Shown: positions 1-7,241 of the stretch, in pieces | Position numbering within the stretch: position 1 is the stretch's first letter | Layout: each line of letters starts with the position of its first letter | Source of the DNA: Promethearchaeota archaeon | Lineage (GTDB): Archaea; Asgardarchaeota; Lokiarchaeia; Sigynarchaeales; SOKP01 | Direction of reading: 5' to 3' | Assembly: GCA_030605085.1 (NCBI GenBank) | Contig: JAUWBH010000169.1 | Location: 1-12,988, forward strand | DNA length: 12,988 bases | The notes under the pieces: generated by a model | Database searches by the model: none | What the model was told of the DNA's origin: nothing | Seen by the model: only the letters and a program-made list of their open reading frames with translations | Made by a program: the position numbers and the translations under genes

Positions 1-1131
1 GCAATGATTTGGAACTCCTCGATTTGTTCAATAAAGGTATTAATTAACGGTTCTTTAAACGCAACAATCGTTCCTTGGGAGTGGAATACCAATAATGTTA
101 ACGACGGATGGTGGAATGTGACAGTACGAGTGAACGATACCGAAGGTAGTGTTTGCCAAGATGAGGTAATAGTATACGTACAGAATGTAGAAGACCCTAC
201 CAACATCTATTATTGCTCTTCAGAATCTGAAATTGAAGGCGCGTTAGTTACAATCGGTACCGGTCATGGTACAATCATGATAACACAATCGATCACACTT
301 GGCGAAACTATAGGTATTGATGGCGGAGGCAGTTATGTCATTCAAGGTGTAGGTTCAATCACAGTCGATTGTGGAGGAGATAATACTGTTTTTGATATTA
401 CTATCGCTACAGCTTGTACTATTAGGGATCTTAAAATAAATGCTTCAGATATAACAACTATTGATAGGCCGCTGATATATATAAATGAAATCAACGATAA
501 TCCTATTTATATTGACAATGTACAATTTATTGGTGACACAAATCGCGCTGGTTATGGGATTAAGATACAATCTGAAAATGTTTGGGTAAGTGATTGCTAC
601 TTTTATCAAATAAATGAAGGGATTTATATCCTTACGGCAGGGCATGGGGCACATATTTATGATAATATAATTTCTGATGTAGCCACAATTGGAATTTACA
701 TTGAATCTGTTTTATATTGTGTGATTGAAAAAAATAATATTGTAAATCCTGGAATACGTGGAATTCTTCTTGATCATGGAGCGCATCATACAATAGCAAA
801 TAATATTATTGAAAACCCTGAGGAAGCTGGAATTAATATTTATTATGGAGATGATAACACAATTACAGGAAACCAAATTACAGGAAGCACTTTTGGTGAT
901 GTTGTCGAGAGAGTTGGTATTTATATTAGTAATTATGCTGATTATAATACTGTTGTTGGAAATGCAATTTTTGATTTTAAAAATACGGGTACTGGTGTGG
1001 GATATGGTATATTTATAGGTTCGAATTGCGATGAGAATACAATCGTAGGAAACACTGCTTTAAATAACGATGATAATTTCCGTGACGATGGAACCAATAC
1101 ATTTGGAGATATTTACAATAATTTTGTGTGA
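1..1131 (+). CDS. Secreted-type Ig-like plus right-handed beta-helix protein, 5' end outside window
   Basis: The frame is open to the left edge, so the ATG at base 4 is probably internal and the signal peptide lies outside. Counting from that ATG, residues 1-60 form an Ig-like segment (WEWNTNNVNDGWWNVTVRV, then DEVIVYVQ). Residues 61-100 are a linker (PTNIYYCSSESEIEGAL). From about residue 105 to the end there is a right-handed beta-helix of the NosD/pectate-lyase-like type, with repeated turns ending in NTITGN, NTVVGN and NTIVGN at 285-290, 315-320 and 345-350, about 30 residues apart. Such proteins are usually exported surface or carbohydrate-binding proteins. No catalytic residues can be assigned and no membrane anchor is seen at the C-terminus. 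A related copy follows at once at 1282. The fold is confident; the function is unknown. Confidence 0.8.
   Translation, partial: AMIWNSSICSIKVLINGSLNATIVPWEWNTNNVNDGWWNVTVRVNDTEGSVCQDEVIVYVQNVEDPTNIYYCSSESEIEGALVTIGTGHGTIMITQSITLGETIGIDGGGSYVIQGVGSITVDCGGDNTVFDITIATACTIRDLKINASDITTIDRPLIYINEINDNPIYIDNVQFIGDTNRAGYGIKIQSENVWVSDCYFYQINEGIYILTAGHGAHIYDNIISDVATIGIYIESVLYCVIEKNNIVNPGIRGILLDHGAHHTIANNIIENPEEAGINIYYGDDNTITGNQITGSTFGDVVERVGIYISNYADYNTVVGNAIFDFKNTGTGVGYGIFIGSNCDENTIVGNTALNNDDNFRDDGTNTFGDIYNNFV
157..285 (+). repeat. Near-identical block shared with 1441-1569 (copy 1)
   Basis: This stretch encodes the end of the Ig-like segment and the start of the linker. It matches 1441-1569 at a constant offset of 1284 bases, in the same frame. 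In the best part, 181-278 against 1465-1562, I count about seven mismatches in 98 bases, several of them replacing amino acids. Identity falls outside the block. Confidence 0.8.
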
Positions 1132-1166
1132 GAAAAACCAATCTTAACAAAAAAAATTAAATATAC

Positions 1167-1175
1167 TTTTTTTTT
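1167..1175 (+). terminator. T-tract terminator after the first beta-helix gene
   Basis: A run of nine T lies about 35 bases after the TGA at 1129-1131. Archaeal RNA polymerase terminates at such oligo-T tracts without needing a hairpin. None is obvious here. Confidence 0.4.
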
Positions 1176-1281
1176 ATACTCATTTATTACTATTTAAAAT
1201 ACTCCCGAATCAACAATTATAGTAGGGATATTAGACCCTAATCATGGTGAAACAATCTCAGGAATTATCACAATAAGAACT

Positions 1282-2361
1282 ATGGTTGCTGGCTCTGAAG
1301 ATTATACAGTTTCCGTGCTTAAGAATGACACTGTTGAAATTCGGACTGCTATACCAATGGCGTGGGATACATCCACGGTTGACGATGGTTGGTGGAACAT
1401 CACCGTTATAGTGACCGATGTAGCGACGAATATTGTAAGTCAAGACGAGGTTATCGTGTACATACAGAATGTAGAAGCCCCTACAAACATCTATTATTGC
1501 TCTTCCCAATCTGAAATTGAAGGCGCGTTAGATACAATCGGTACCGGTCATGGAACAATTATTATAACGGAGAATATTACGCTGAGCTCAACAATAAATC
1601 TTGATGACGGGGGTCGTTATATTATCCGAGGTGCTGGTCCTATTACACTTAATCGCAACGCAAGTGACGACGATACATTCTCTGTTACGAACGTGCAATC
1701 TTTGACTATAGAAGATTTAATCATTGACGCAAGTAATATTACATATGCAGGAGCATGCGGAATACGCATATGGGAAGGGAACGATAATCCGGTTTATATT
1801 CAAAACGTTCAAATCGGTGGTGGTGGTGAGGGTATAGGAGTTAAAGGTCGTTCTGAAAATATCTGGATACAAAATTGCTATATTAATGGCTTTCGCACCG
1901 GGATTTATTTAGACAGAAATGCATATTGCCATGTTCTTGACAATTCATTGTTTGATATGGTAGTTGGTAGTGGGTTCGCATACGGTATTCGATTATATGA
2001 ATCCGATTCTAATACGATTACGGGTAATAGTGTTAAAAATATTTATTCTGATTGGGCCGCATATGGTATTTCTTTATCTAATTCCTACTACAATACCATT
2101 AGTGGTAATAGTGTTAATACTACTGTTTCTGGTGGTAGTAATGATGGAAACGGTATTTATTTATACCATTCCGATTACAATACGCTTACCGGCAATAGTG
2201 TTATAAATATTGATCCTGCTACTGGTGATGGATATGGAATTCTTCTGTACAGTTGCGATTACAATACGGTTGTAGGGAATATGACTGATAATTGCAAGAC
2301 TGATGGTGTTTTAGATTTCCATCCGGGTACAAATGTAATAGACCATAATATTGAGGCATAG
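1282..2361 (+). CDS. Second Ig-like/beta-helix protein; 5' end degraded, probably a truncated duplicate
   Basis: This is a paralogue of the preceding gene. Counting from ATG 1282 (359 residues), an Ig-like segment (DDGWWNITVIV) covers residues 1-60, a linker (PTNIYYCSSQSEIEGAL) follows, and the rest is beta-helix with NTITGNSV, NTISGNSV, NTLTGNSV and NTVVGN at 244, 271, 300 and 328, that is 27-29 residues per turn. The coding signal begins earlier than the ATG: the frame from 1198 reads PESTIIVGILDPNHGETISG, a normal first Ig strand, but is blocked by TAA at 1195-1197 and has no ATG, GTG or TTG before 1282. No signal peptide is present, although the family is normally secreted. It is probably a 5'-truncated, possibly silent copy; a sequencing error is the alternative. 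Confidence 0.65.
   Translation: MVAGSEDYTVSVLKNDTVEIRTAIPMAWDTSTVDDGWWNITVIVTDVATNIVSQDEVIVYIQNVEAPTNIYYCSSQSEIEGALDTIGTGHGTIIITENITLSSTINLDDGGRYIIRGAGPITLNRNASDDDTFSVTNVQSLTIEDLIIDASNITYAGACGIRIWEGNDNPVYIQNVQIGGGGEGIGVKGRSENIWIQNCYINGFRTGIYLDRNAYCHVLDNSLFDMVVGSGFAYGIRLYESDSNTITGNSVKNIYSDWAAYGISLSNSYYNTISGNSVNTTVSGGSNDGNGIYLYHSDYNTLTGNSVINIDPATGDGYGILLYSCDYNTVVGNMTDNCKTDGVLDFHPGTNVIDHNIEA
1441..1569 (+). repeat. Near-identical block shared with 157-285 (copy 2)
   Basis: This is the second copy of the linker-encoding block, offset 1284 bases from the first. The two copies could recombine and delete or duplicate the intervening beta-helix. Confidence 0.8.
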
Positions 2362-2711
2362 CCCATAATATTCCTAATATAATTCAAATTCTTTTTTTTT
2401 TTATATTTATATCTTTATATATGTCTACCACTTGTAATTTAAATCAATTTTGTTCTAGCTTTTTTGTACATTAAATTAATGTATATAACAATATGTAAAT
2501 CTTTAGTTGCGGTTTTATCACTTATTTATTTTACGGTATATACGTTTCCGACAAAAAAACTAAGTTTTCAAAGTCACTTTACTCAAGCATGAACTCTTGA
2601 TTCAAAAGCTTTAGATGCGATTTCATTCGCTCTTTATTTAAACCATAATAAGTATAGTTACCTTTTTTCCAACTTTTTATCAGATTAGCCCGTTCTAGCT
2701 AATCCTACTAC
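2362..2711. other. 350-base AT-rich gap with possible minus-strand gene remnant
   Basis: No intact gene is seen. Near the left edge is an 11-T tract (2392-2402). An odd-centred palindrome, TACATTAA-A-TTAATGTA, lies at 2467-2483. On the minus strand 2698-2579 reads 39 protein-like residues, including LIKSWKKGNYTYYGLNKERM, with no proper start; after its stop the same frame continues SDFENLVFLSETYIP before another stop. That may be a decayed gene, but I do not recognise it. A 7-base inverted repeat (GATTAGC 2683-2689, GCTAATC 2698-2704) lies just before the GNAT fragment. Confidence 0.4.
2392..2402 (+). terminator. T-tract terminator after the second beta-helix gene
   Basis: Eleven T in a row lie about 30 bases after the TAG at 2359-2361, as expected for an archaeal oligo-T terminator. 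Confidence 0.45.
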
Positions 2712-3020
2712 ATGCGACCAGATTATACTTTTTTAATAGCAAAAGTTGGGGCTGATGATAGTGCTTTTGCTATAATATATTTAACGGGGAGAGAAGAAGA
2801 AATTGGAGTAATAGGAGCGTTAGGGGTTGTTCCAGAACTCCAACGAAAAGGATTAGGTACAATCTTGGGAATAGCGTGTTGGGACTATTTTATAAAGAAA
2901 GGGGTAAAAGAGTTAAGATGTAAAGTTTATTACGATAATAAAGTCTCGTTTTCATTTTTAAACGCTCTTGGGTTTGAAGAATTTCAGGAAGAAAGAAAAA
3001 TGCGCTTATATAAGTTTTAA
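2712..3020 (+). CDS. GNAT N-acetyltransferase, C-terminal half only
   Basis: The protein has 102 residues, while GNAT enzymes usually have 140-180. The acetyl-CoA-binding core is clear: beta-4 IGVIGALGVVPELQ, then the pyrophosphate-binding loop QRKGLGT (motif A, R/Q-x-x-G-x-G/A), helix IACWDYFIKKGVKEL, beta-5 RCKVYYDN, and the C-terminal NALGFEEF motif. The N-terminal helices and strands that shape the acceptor site are missing. The frame is closed by TAA at 2700-2702, only three codons before the ATG, and I find no N-terminal half in the other frames upstream. The start has no Shine-Dalgarno motif. It is probably a 5'-truncated remnant; a naturally short GNAT is less likely. The substrate cannot be told. 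Confidence 0.65.
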   Translation: MRPDYTFLIAKVGADDSAFAIIYLTGREEEIGVIGALGVVPELQRKGLGTILGIACWDYFIKKGVKELRCKVYYDNKVSFSFLNALGFEEFQEERKMRLYKF

Positions 3021-3129
3021 AAAATAATTATTTAATATTATTTCTATGAATTTTCCATGATTAGTTATTATCTAATACGCAAATATTAAAAAATGGGAAT
3101 TTAATTAATTTCTAACATCTAAGATCGAA

Positions 3130-3300
3130 GTGAATTAATGAACTACTACTGCCTTAAAGCAGTAATTTCCTACGAGTACACTTCTATTGTGAGATCCAGA
3201 AGGTCTGTTTGTCGTAGAAAACCGTTCCACTCGTCATTGAGTAAGAACGATTCCTCTGTCATCGAGGGTTGAGGCGATAGGAAATCAAATACACCAGCTT
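3130..3300 (-). ncRNA. Candidate omega RNA at the 3' end of tnpB
   Basis: Active TnpB proteins use a guide RNA made from the 3' end of the tnpB gene and the right end of the element. Here the minus strand running from the last tnpB codons into the hairpin at 3164-3147 is the expected place, with the guide lying just beyond the element end (below about 3140). The boundaries are estimates from family knowledge plus the hairpin position; no RNA fold was computed. Confidence 0.25.
3147..3164. repeat. Right-end subterminal hairpin of the tnpB element
   Basis: A perfect 6-base-pair stem, TACTGC with GCAGTA, closes the loop CTTAAA. It lies just after the tnpB stop (3170-3172 on the minus strand), where IS605-type elements carry the hairpin recognised by TnpA. 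Confidence 0.6.
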
Positions 3301-4483
3301 TCTTCATTTCGAGAAATTTGACCATTATATTAATGGCTGAATTCAAATCTCGGTCAATTTGATTCCCACATTTGCACGTAATAACTCTATCGTAAATAGT
3401 GCGGTTTTCGAGCTTCCCGCACATACAACAGGCTTTCGTCGTCTTATCCTCACCAATTCTTATTACTATCTTCCCTATTTTTTCAGCTTTATAGGTCAAG
3501 AATTCGGCAAATCGCGACATGAAACCTGCATTGTGAACGGAATGATTAAGCGTTTTGTTCGCTTTTGTTTTCTTAGCGTTTCCCGTTCCCTTTTTCTTTT
3601 TCGCCATTTTCTTTAAAGCTAATTTTCCGATAATGAGTGTATTCGCTTTTGTGTTCTCAACGATCTGTTTGGATAACCAATGCTGGTAATCTTTTAATTG
3701 ATTGGCTTGTTTTCGCTTCATGGTCTTTAGCTTGTTGTTATACCACTTCCATTTTCTACTTCCTTTCTTGCAATGGTCTCGTTTTGATTGCACTTCTTCA
3801 AGTTTCTTTTTCCAATACAGGTCAGCCCGTCTATGCTTGAATTGAATGAACTTACCATGAATATTTACTCCTGCTGTTTGCGAAACTCCTAAATCAAACG
3901 CTTGATATAACTCGTTGTCTTCATGGTTTGGTGTGTTAATCTCGTAAGTAATGGAAATAAACCAACGCTTTTGCGAATCTACAAATAGTTCTATTTGCTT
4001 GATTTTCTCTTTCGGATTGAATTCTTTGGGAATTTCAAAAGAAAGCTCTTCTTTTGAAGGATGTTTATGAGAAAATATGATGGTAGAATCGGTGATCTCG
4101 AATCCCGATTGATTGTAACATAATGTCGTGAAATACTTTTTACTCTTGAATCGGGGCGGTCTTGCCTTTATATCTCCCTTTTTCTGGAGCGAAAAAAACG
4201 ATTTATAGTTAGAATCAAGCTTTCTTAAGGTCATCTGGAGGACTTTAGAATAGACCCATTTATATTCGGGGTATTCCTTTTTGATTTGGGGTAAATTGTT
4301 TTGCTGGTCGGTGTAAGAAATGTATGCTCGTTCTTTCTTCGGCTTTTCTTTGTTTTGTTCCCAATTATCTATCCGTTCTGCTAACGCAAAGTTATAAATG
4401 AGGCGACATTTTTCCGACAAATCCCACAATACTTTAAGTTGTGAGTCTGTTGGATAAATGGGTAATTTTTGCGTTAGTTCCAT
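3170..4483 (-). CDS. tnpB: TnpB, RNA-guided transposon-encoded nuclease of the IS200/IS605 family, RuvC-II Glu absent
   Basis: I chose the ATG at 4483 (437 residues, MELTQKLPIYPTDSQ, the usual TnpB opening). A longer frame from GTG 4624 runs through the left-end hairpin and adds a low-complexity tail. An N-terminal helix-turn-helix/wedge region comes first. RuvC-I is AFDLGVSQTAGV with Asp197. The zinc finger has Cys352, Cys355, Cys370 and Cys372. RuvC-III is DRDLNSAINI with Asp379. The RuvC-II strand, normally ending in E-D/N-L, reads LIIGKLALKKM (284-293): Gly286-Lys287 replaces the acidic pair. Glu334 in YKAEKIG could stand in, as in TnpBs with a rearranged site; otherwise the enzyme would bind but not cut. 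TnpB cuts DNA beside a transposon-adjacent motif, guided by RNA, and helps element retention. Confidence 0.9.
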   Translation of the reverse strand: MELTQKLPIYPTDSQLKVLWDLSEKCRLIYNFALAERIDNWEQNKEKPKKERAYISYTDQQNNLPQIKKEYPEYKWVYSKVLQMTLRKLDSNYKSFFSLQKKGDIKARPPRFKSKKYFTTLCYNQSGFEITDSTIIFSHKHPSKEELSFEIPKEFNPKEKIKQIELFVDSQKRWFISITYEINTPNHEDNELYQAFDLGVSQTAGVNIHGKFIQFKHRRADLYWKKKLEEVQSKRDHCKKGSRKWKWYNNKLKTMKRKQANQLKDYQHWLSKQIVENTKANTLIIGKLALKKMAKKKKGTGNAKKTKANKTLNHSVHNAGFMSRFAEFLTYKAEKIGKIVIRIGEDKTTKACCMCGKLENRTIYDRVITCKCGNQIDRDLNSAINIMVKFLEMKKAGVFDFLSPQPSMTEESFLLNDEWNGFLRQTDLLDLTIEVYS

Positions 4484-4597
4484 GATAGTATATAATAATT
4501 CTTTTAGAGATATAAATAAAGAGAGAGAAAGATTAGTAATTTTCTGTTTCTTCTCGGTTAGAAAGAGACTCAAAAACATTTGAATATTTAGAAAGAG

Positions 4598-4616
4598 AGA
4601 GGGAAAAAAACCCTCT
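4598..4616. repeat. Second left-end hairpin
   Basis: AGAGGG (4598-4603) pairs with CCCTCT (4611-4616) around seven A. It lies four bases from the left-end hairpin of the tnpB element, inside the element, and may be part of its end structure. Confidence 0.4.
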
Positions 4617-4620
4617 TTCA

Positions 4621-4640
4621 CCACTCCTTAAAAGGAGTGG
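4621..4640. repeat. Left-end subterminal hairpin of the tnpB element
   Basis: The perfect 8-base-pair stem CCACTCCT/AGGAGTGG has the loop TAAA. It lies 138 bases before the chosen tnpB start and resembles the right-end hairpin in loop and position. Confidence 0.6.
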
Positions 4641-4787
4641 ACTTCTCTCCAAAGGTTAAAAAAAAGATGCAATTTTGGCATTTTAATTTATTTACTTGGA
4701 CTTTATAATTTTTACAATAGAAAAAAGTTATTATTTTTTTTATTAACTGAAGTAATTCTAAAATATTAATTTTTTATAAACATTATA

Positions 4788-5963
4788 ATGAAAAGTCGAA
4801 TCTTTCCTTCAATGGATTTGTGGGATAATAAAGCTGATTGCGTGGAGAAGGGAGACAACTTAAGGGATTGTAATCCTATTTTAAATAAAATACGGATAGA
4901 CGAAAATGGCTTCACACATTACATTTTTAGTAAGAAGATGTTTCACAATCCCATATACACTATCCCTAATAACGATTACGAGTTATTTGAAAAATTTTTA
5001 GATGGAGGTTCAAGAGAGTATCCATCCGATGGAAATTTACCAACTGATATCGCTGCTGCTGAAGCAAGAGTTATTCTTGATGAAATTGGAGAAATTGCTA
5101 AAAATCCAAATCATAAATATTGTAAAATTGCTCGTGAAGAATTAAGAAAAAAGGGTAAACTCGGTTTGGTGAGGGGAACTGTCAAATTATACTTAGGAAA
5201 TTACACCACAAGAGATTGGAGGCGCAAACGATTTACCGACGATATAGATTTTTGGATATTCAATAAGGACTTATTAGAATCTCTATTAAAAAAAAACGGT
5301 TGGGTAAAGAATAAAAAAACAAAGGAATACGAAAAAACAATAAAATGGCTTAATTATGGAAAAAAAAAAATAGAACCAACTTTACTTATCGCCTCCAACG
5401 ACACCGATCAAATACTCGATTTTGGTTTAGGAAGTTTTCTTGAAGGGTCGACTCTTAAAGATATATTCAAAAAAAAACTGCGAAGAGGGCACGATGTTGA
5501 CCTGAGCGACATTATTAATGTTGCAATTGTCAATAATAGAGAGGAAGATTACTTAGATAAAGATTGGGTTAGAGCGTGGAGTGCCTTTGAAGAATCTGCT
5601 AATACTAGAAGTACAAGAATTACCTCAAATTTAATCAGTCTATGTAGGTTTTCTTTCGCTATTGCTGATTATTTAGAAAAAGTACGTAAAGCAATTGGCA
5701 AACATCAGCATACCGTTTTAGAAGATTCTATATATTCTGATAAAAAGATTGTATATGTATGTAAAGCTTCCTCTCATCATCTAAGCTACAATCTATCTTT
5801 AGAGCCTAACGCAACTAGGAATAGAATTTTCAATAATCTCACAAAACAAAAAATACGGAAACTGCAATACGCAAAGAATCTTAGAAACTTTGCTAATAAA
5901 GTACTTGAAATCCTTAATTCTAAATATAGAAACGCTAAAGTAATTTTTGAAATTGAACATTAA
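4788..5963 (+). CDS. Uncharacterised protein with a nucleotidyltransferase-like motif
   Basis: The protein has 391 residues and no family recognised with certainty. In the middle, GLVRGTVKLYLG (126-137) is followed by RKRFTDDIDFWIF (146-158), then a helix LLESLLKKNGW. This order, a G-rich turn, a strand and R-x-T-x-D-I-D, is that of nucleotidyltransferase-fold proteins such as the AbiEii/MNT toxin group, where the two aspartates (here 152 and 154) hold metal. A later RRGHDVDLSDI (232-242) resembles the K/R...RD..D segment of the same group. The C-terminal 100 residues are basic and helical. An A/T-rich box near 4760-4770 could serve a leaderless start at 4788. Its TAA overlaps the TAA of the convergent endonuclease frame by four bases (5960-5963). 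No antitoxin partner is seen beside it. The assignment rests on motifs only. Confidence 0.5.
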   Translation: MKSRIFPSMDLWDNKADCVEKGDNLRDCNPILNKIRIDENGFTHYIFSKKMFHNPIYTIPNNDYELFEKFLDGGSREYPSDGNLPTDIAAAEARVILDEIGEIAKNPNHKYCKIAREELRKKGKLGLVRGTVKLYLGNYTTRDWRRKRFTDDIDFWIFNKDLLESLLKKNGWVKNKKTKEYEKTIKWLNYGKKKIEPTLLIASNDTDQILDFGLGSFLEGSTLKDIFKKKLRRGHDVDLSDIINVAIVNNREEDYLDKDWVRAWSAFEESANTRSTRITSNLISLCRFSFAIADYLEKVRKAIGKHQHTVLEDSIYSDKKIVYVCKASSHHLSYNLSLEPNATRNRIFNNLTKQKIRKLQYAKNLRNFANKVLEILNSKYRNAKVIFEIEH

Positions 5964-7027
5964 GAATTCCTTCTCAAAATTATGTTCTTATATCTTCTTA
6001 AAGTATCTTTTTTTGCATTAACAAATTGATTATATAGTTCTTGATTGGTTGCAAGAGGATGTCCCTTAAGAAAATTAGCGACTTCTTGGTAAATTGATGA
6101 TTCTTTCTTATTCTTAAGTTTCTTTTGTTTCCAACAAAATGGACATCCTATTCCATTATTTATTCTATTTCTTAAATAGCCATAGCTACTTGACCAAATA
6201 TTATTACATTTATTGCATTTCCATAATAAATGATTGTCCACATTTTTATATTGTTCGGGATTTAAACATATTGCCCCCTTTGGAGGTGCTAGTTTACCGA
6301 GATCTTCAATATCTTTAATAGTCTTTTTTAAAACATTCCGACAGTTTGGACATCCTTTAAGACTATTAATTGAAGTGTACCAAATATAATTGCATTTATT
6401 ACATTGCCACGATAGAGGTGTGTGAGCATTTTCATTATTAAAATAAAGTTCAGGATTTAAACATTTAGCACCAGAAGGATATACATTATTACCAAATTCT
6501 ATAATATCATTTATTGTGTATCTTGCTTGTCCAGCACAAGCAGGACACCAAGACCCGCTTTTCAATGCTGATGGTCTTTTTGTGAAAAGATGGTCATTTT
6601 TACATACAACTAATATTGGTGAATGAGCTGCTATATAAGCAGTGGATAGAAGTGTCCCACCTTTAGCTTTAATTATTTCTTTGACTTTCGTTAATTTATC
6701 TATATTTTTATAGATATTAAAGTCTCTCCAATTGAATTTCATAATTGAGACTGGTGTTATAATTCCAGTTTCTTCGCATTTTTTTCTAATATATTCTTCC
6801 ATATCATCATAATTTATCTTATATAATTTTCCATCTTTTCTTTCCCATCCTATTTCAATAAGAGTTATGCCATTTTTTTTACATAATTTTTTTTTTAATT
6901 TATCATCTCTTTTTCTTTTTTCAAATTCTTCTTCACATTTATAAAAATAAGAATCATATTCATAATGTTGTCTACCATGATACTCAAAAGCTAACTTCAA
7001 TTTTGCGTTAAAGCCATCTAAATGCAT
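5960..7027 (-). CDS. Zinc-ribbon repeat endonuclease-like protein, 5' end lost
   Basis: From ATG 7027 there are 355 residues. The first 60 are a Vsr/PD-(D/E)xK-like nuclease core: LDGFN (3-7), AFEYHGRQHY (13-22; Glu15, Gln20, His21), RDDKLKKKLCKKNGITLIEI (40-59). Three probable zinc-ribbon units (DUF4379-like) follow: Cys142-x3-His with Cys161/164; Cys209/212 with 226/229; Cys271/274 with 295/298. The C-terminus (TNQELYNQFVNAKKDTLRRY) resembles a helix-turn-helix. The frame stays open 39 codons upstream, to 7144, and encodes conserved-looking sequence (CSESIGEEICRCFFEAIFG, then LEWLINEDGNR) with no ATG, GTG or TTG, ending at TAA 7147-7145. The ATG is therefore an internal one and the gene is broken within an N-terminal zinc ribbon. 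It is probably not active; its original role, mobile or restriction-like, is unknown. Confidence 0.65.
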   Translation of the reverse strand: MHLDGFNAKLKLAFEYHGRQHYEYDSYFYKCEEEFEKRKRDDKLKKKLCKKNGITLIEIGWERKDGKLYKINYDDMEEYIRKKCEETGIITPVSIMKFNWRDFNIYKNIDKLTKVKEIIKAKGGTLLSTAYIAAHSPILVVCKNDHLFTKRPSALKSGSWCPACAGQARYTINDIIEFGNNVYPSGAKCLNPELYFNNENAHTPLSWQCNKCNYIWYTSINSLKGCPNCRNVLKKTIKDIEDLGKLAPPKGAICLNPEQYKNVDNHLLWKCNKCNNIWSSSYGYLRNRINNGIGCPFCWKQKKLKNKKESSIYQEVANFLKGHPLATNQELYNQFVNAKKDTLRRYKNIILRRNS

Positions 7028-7241
7028 TCGATTTCCATCTTCATTGATTAACCATTCTAACGAATAATTTCTAGAAAATTTATGTCCAAATATTGCTTCA
7101 AAAAAACATCGGCATATTTCTTCACCAATACTTTCAGAACATTTTTAACTGATACATAAAAAAGGAAAGAAACAAACGCTACTATATGTATTTCTTCTGG
7201 GAATTTTATTCCTTCCAATAACCTTATTAGGTATAATACCA

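Larger units (their letters stand above)
3147..4640 (-). mobile_element. Solo-tnpB insertion element of the IS200/IS605 type
   Basis: One tnpB gene is flanked by two short hairpins, as in IS200/IS605 elements: TACTGC/GCAGTA around CTTAAA (3147-3164, right end) and CCACTCCT/AGGAGTGG around TAAA (4621-4640, left end). The two hairpins resemble each other (ACTxC-CTTAAA). There is no tnpA transposase, so it would need one in trans. True ends probably lie a few to about 30 bases outside the hairpins; no target duplication is expected for this family. Confidence 0.65.

Noticed and set aside
1132..1197. Signal-peptide-like frame KKIKYTFFLYSFITI before the second beta-helix gene
   Set aside because: It ends in TAA before the Ig strand, has no start codon, and is A/T-rich run sequence that gives such residues by chance. 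A read-through or error cannot be excluded.
2452..2700. 9-base direct repeat GTTCTAGCT at 2452-2460 and 2692-2700, as a possible target duplication
   Set aside because: Short, expected by chance at moderate rate, and no element ends adjoin both copies.
4484..4624. 47-residue N-terminal extension of TnpB from GTG 4624
   Set aside because: It passes through the element's left-end hairpins, is low in complexity, and TnpB proteins normally begin at the MELTQKLPIYPT segment.
5960..7148. TTAA at both ends of the endonuclease frame (5960-5963 and 7145-7148), as for a TTAA-targeting element
   Set aside because: TAA stops on both strands produce TTAA automatically in AT-rich DNA, and there are no inverted repeats beside them.
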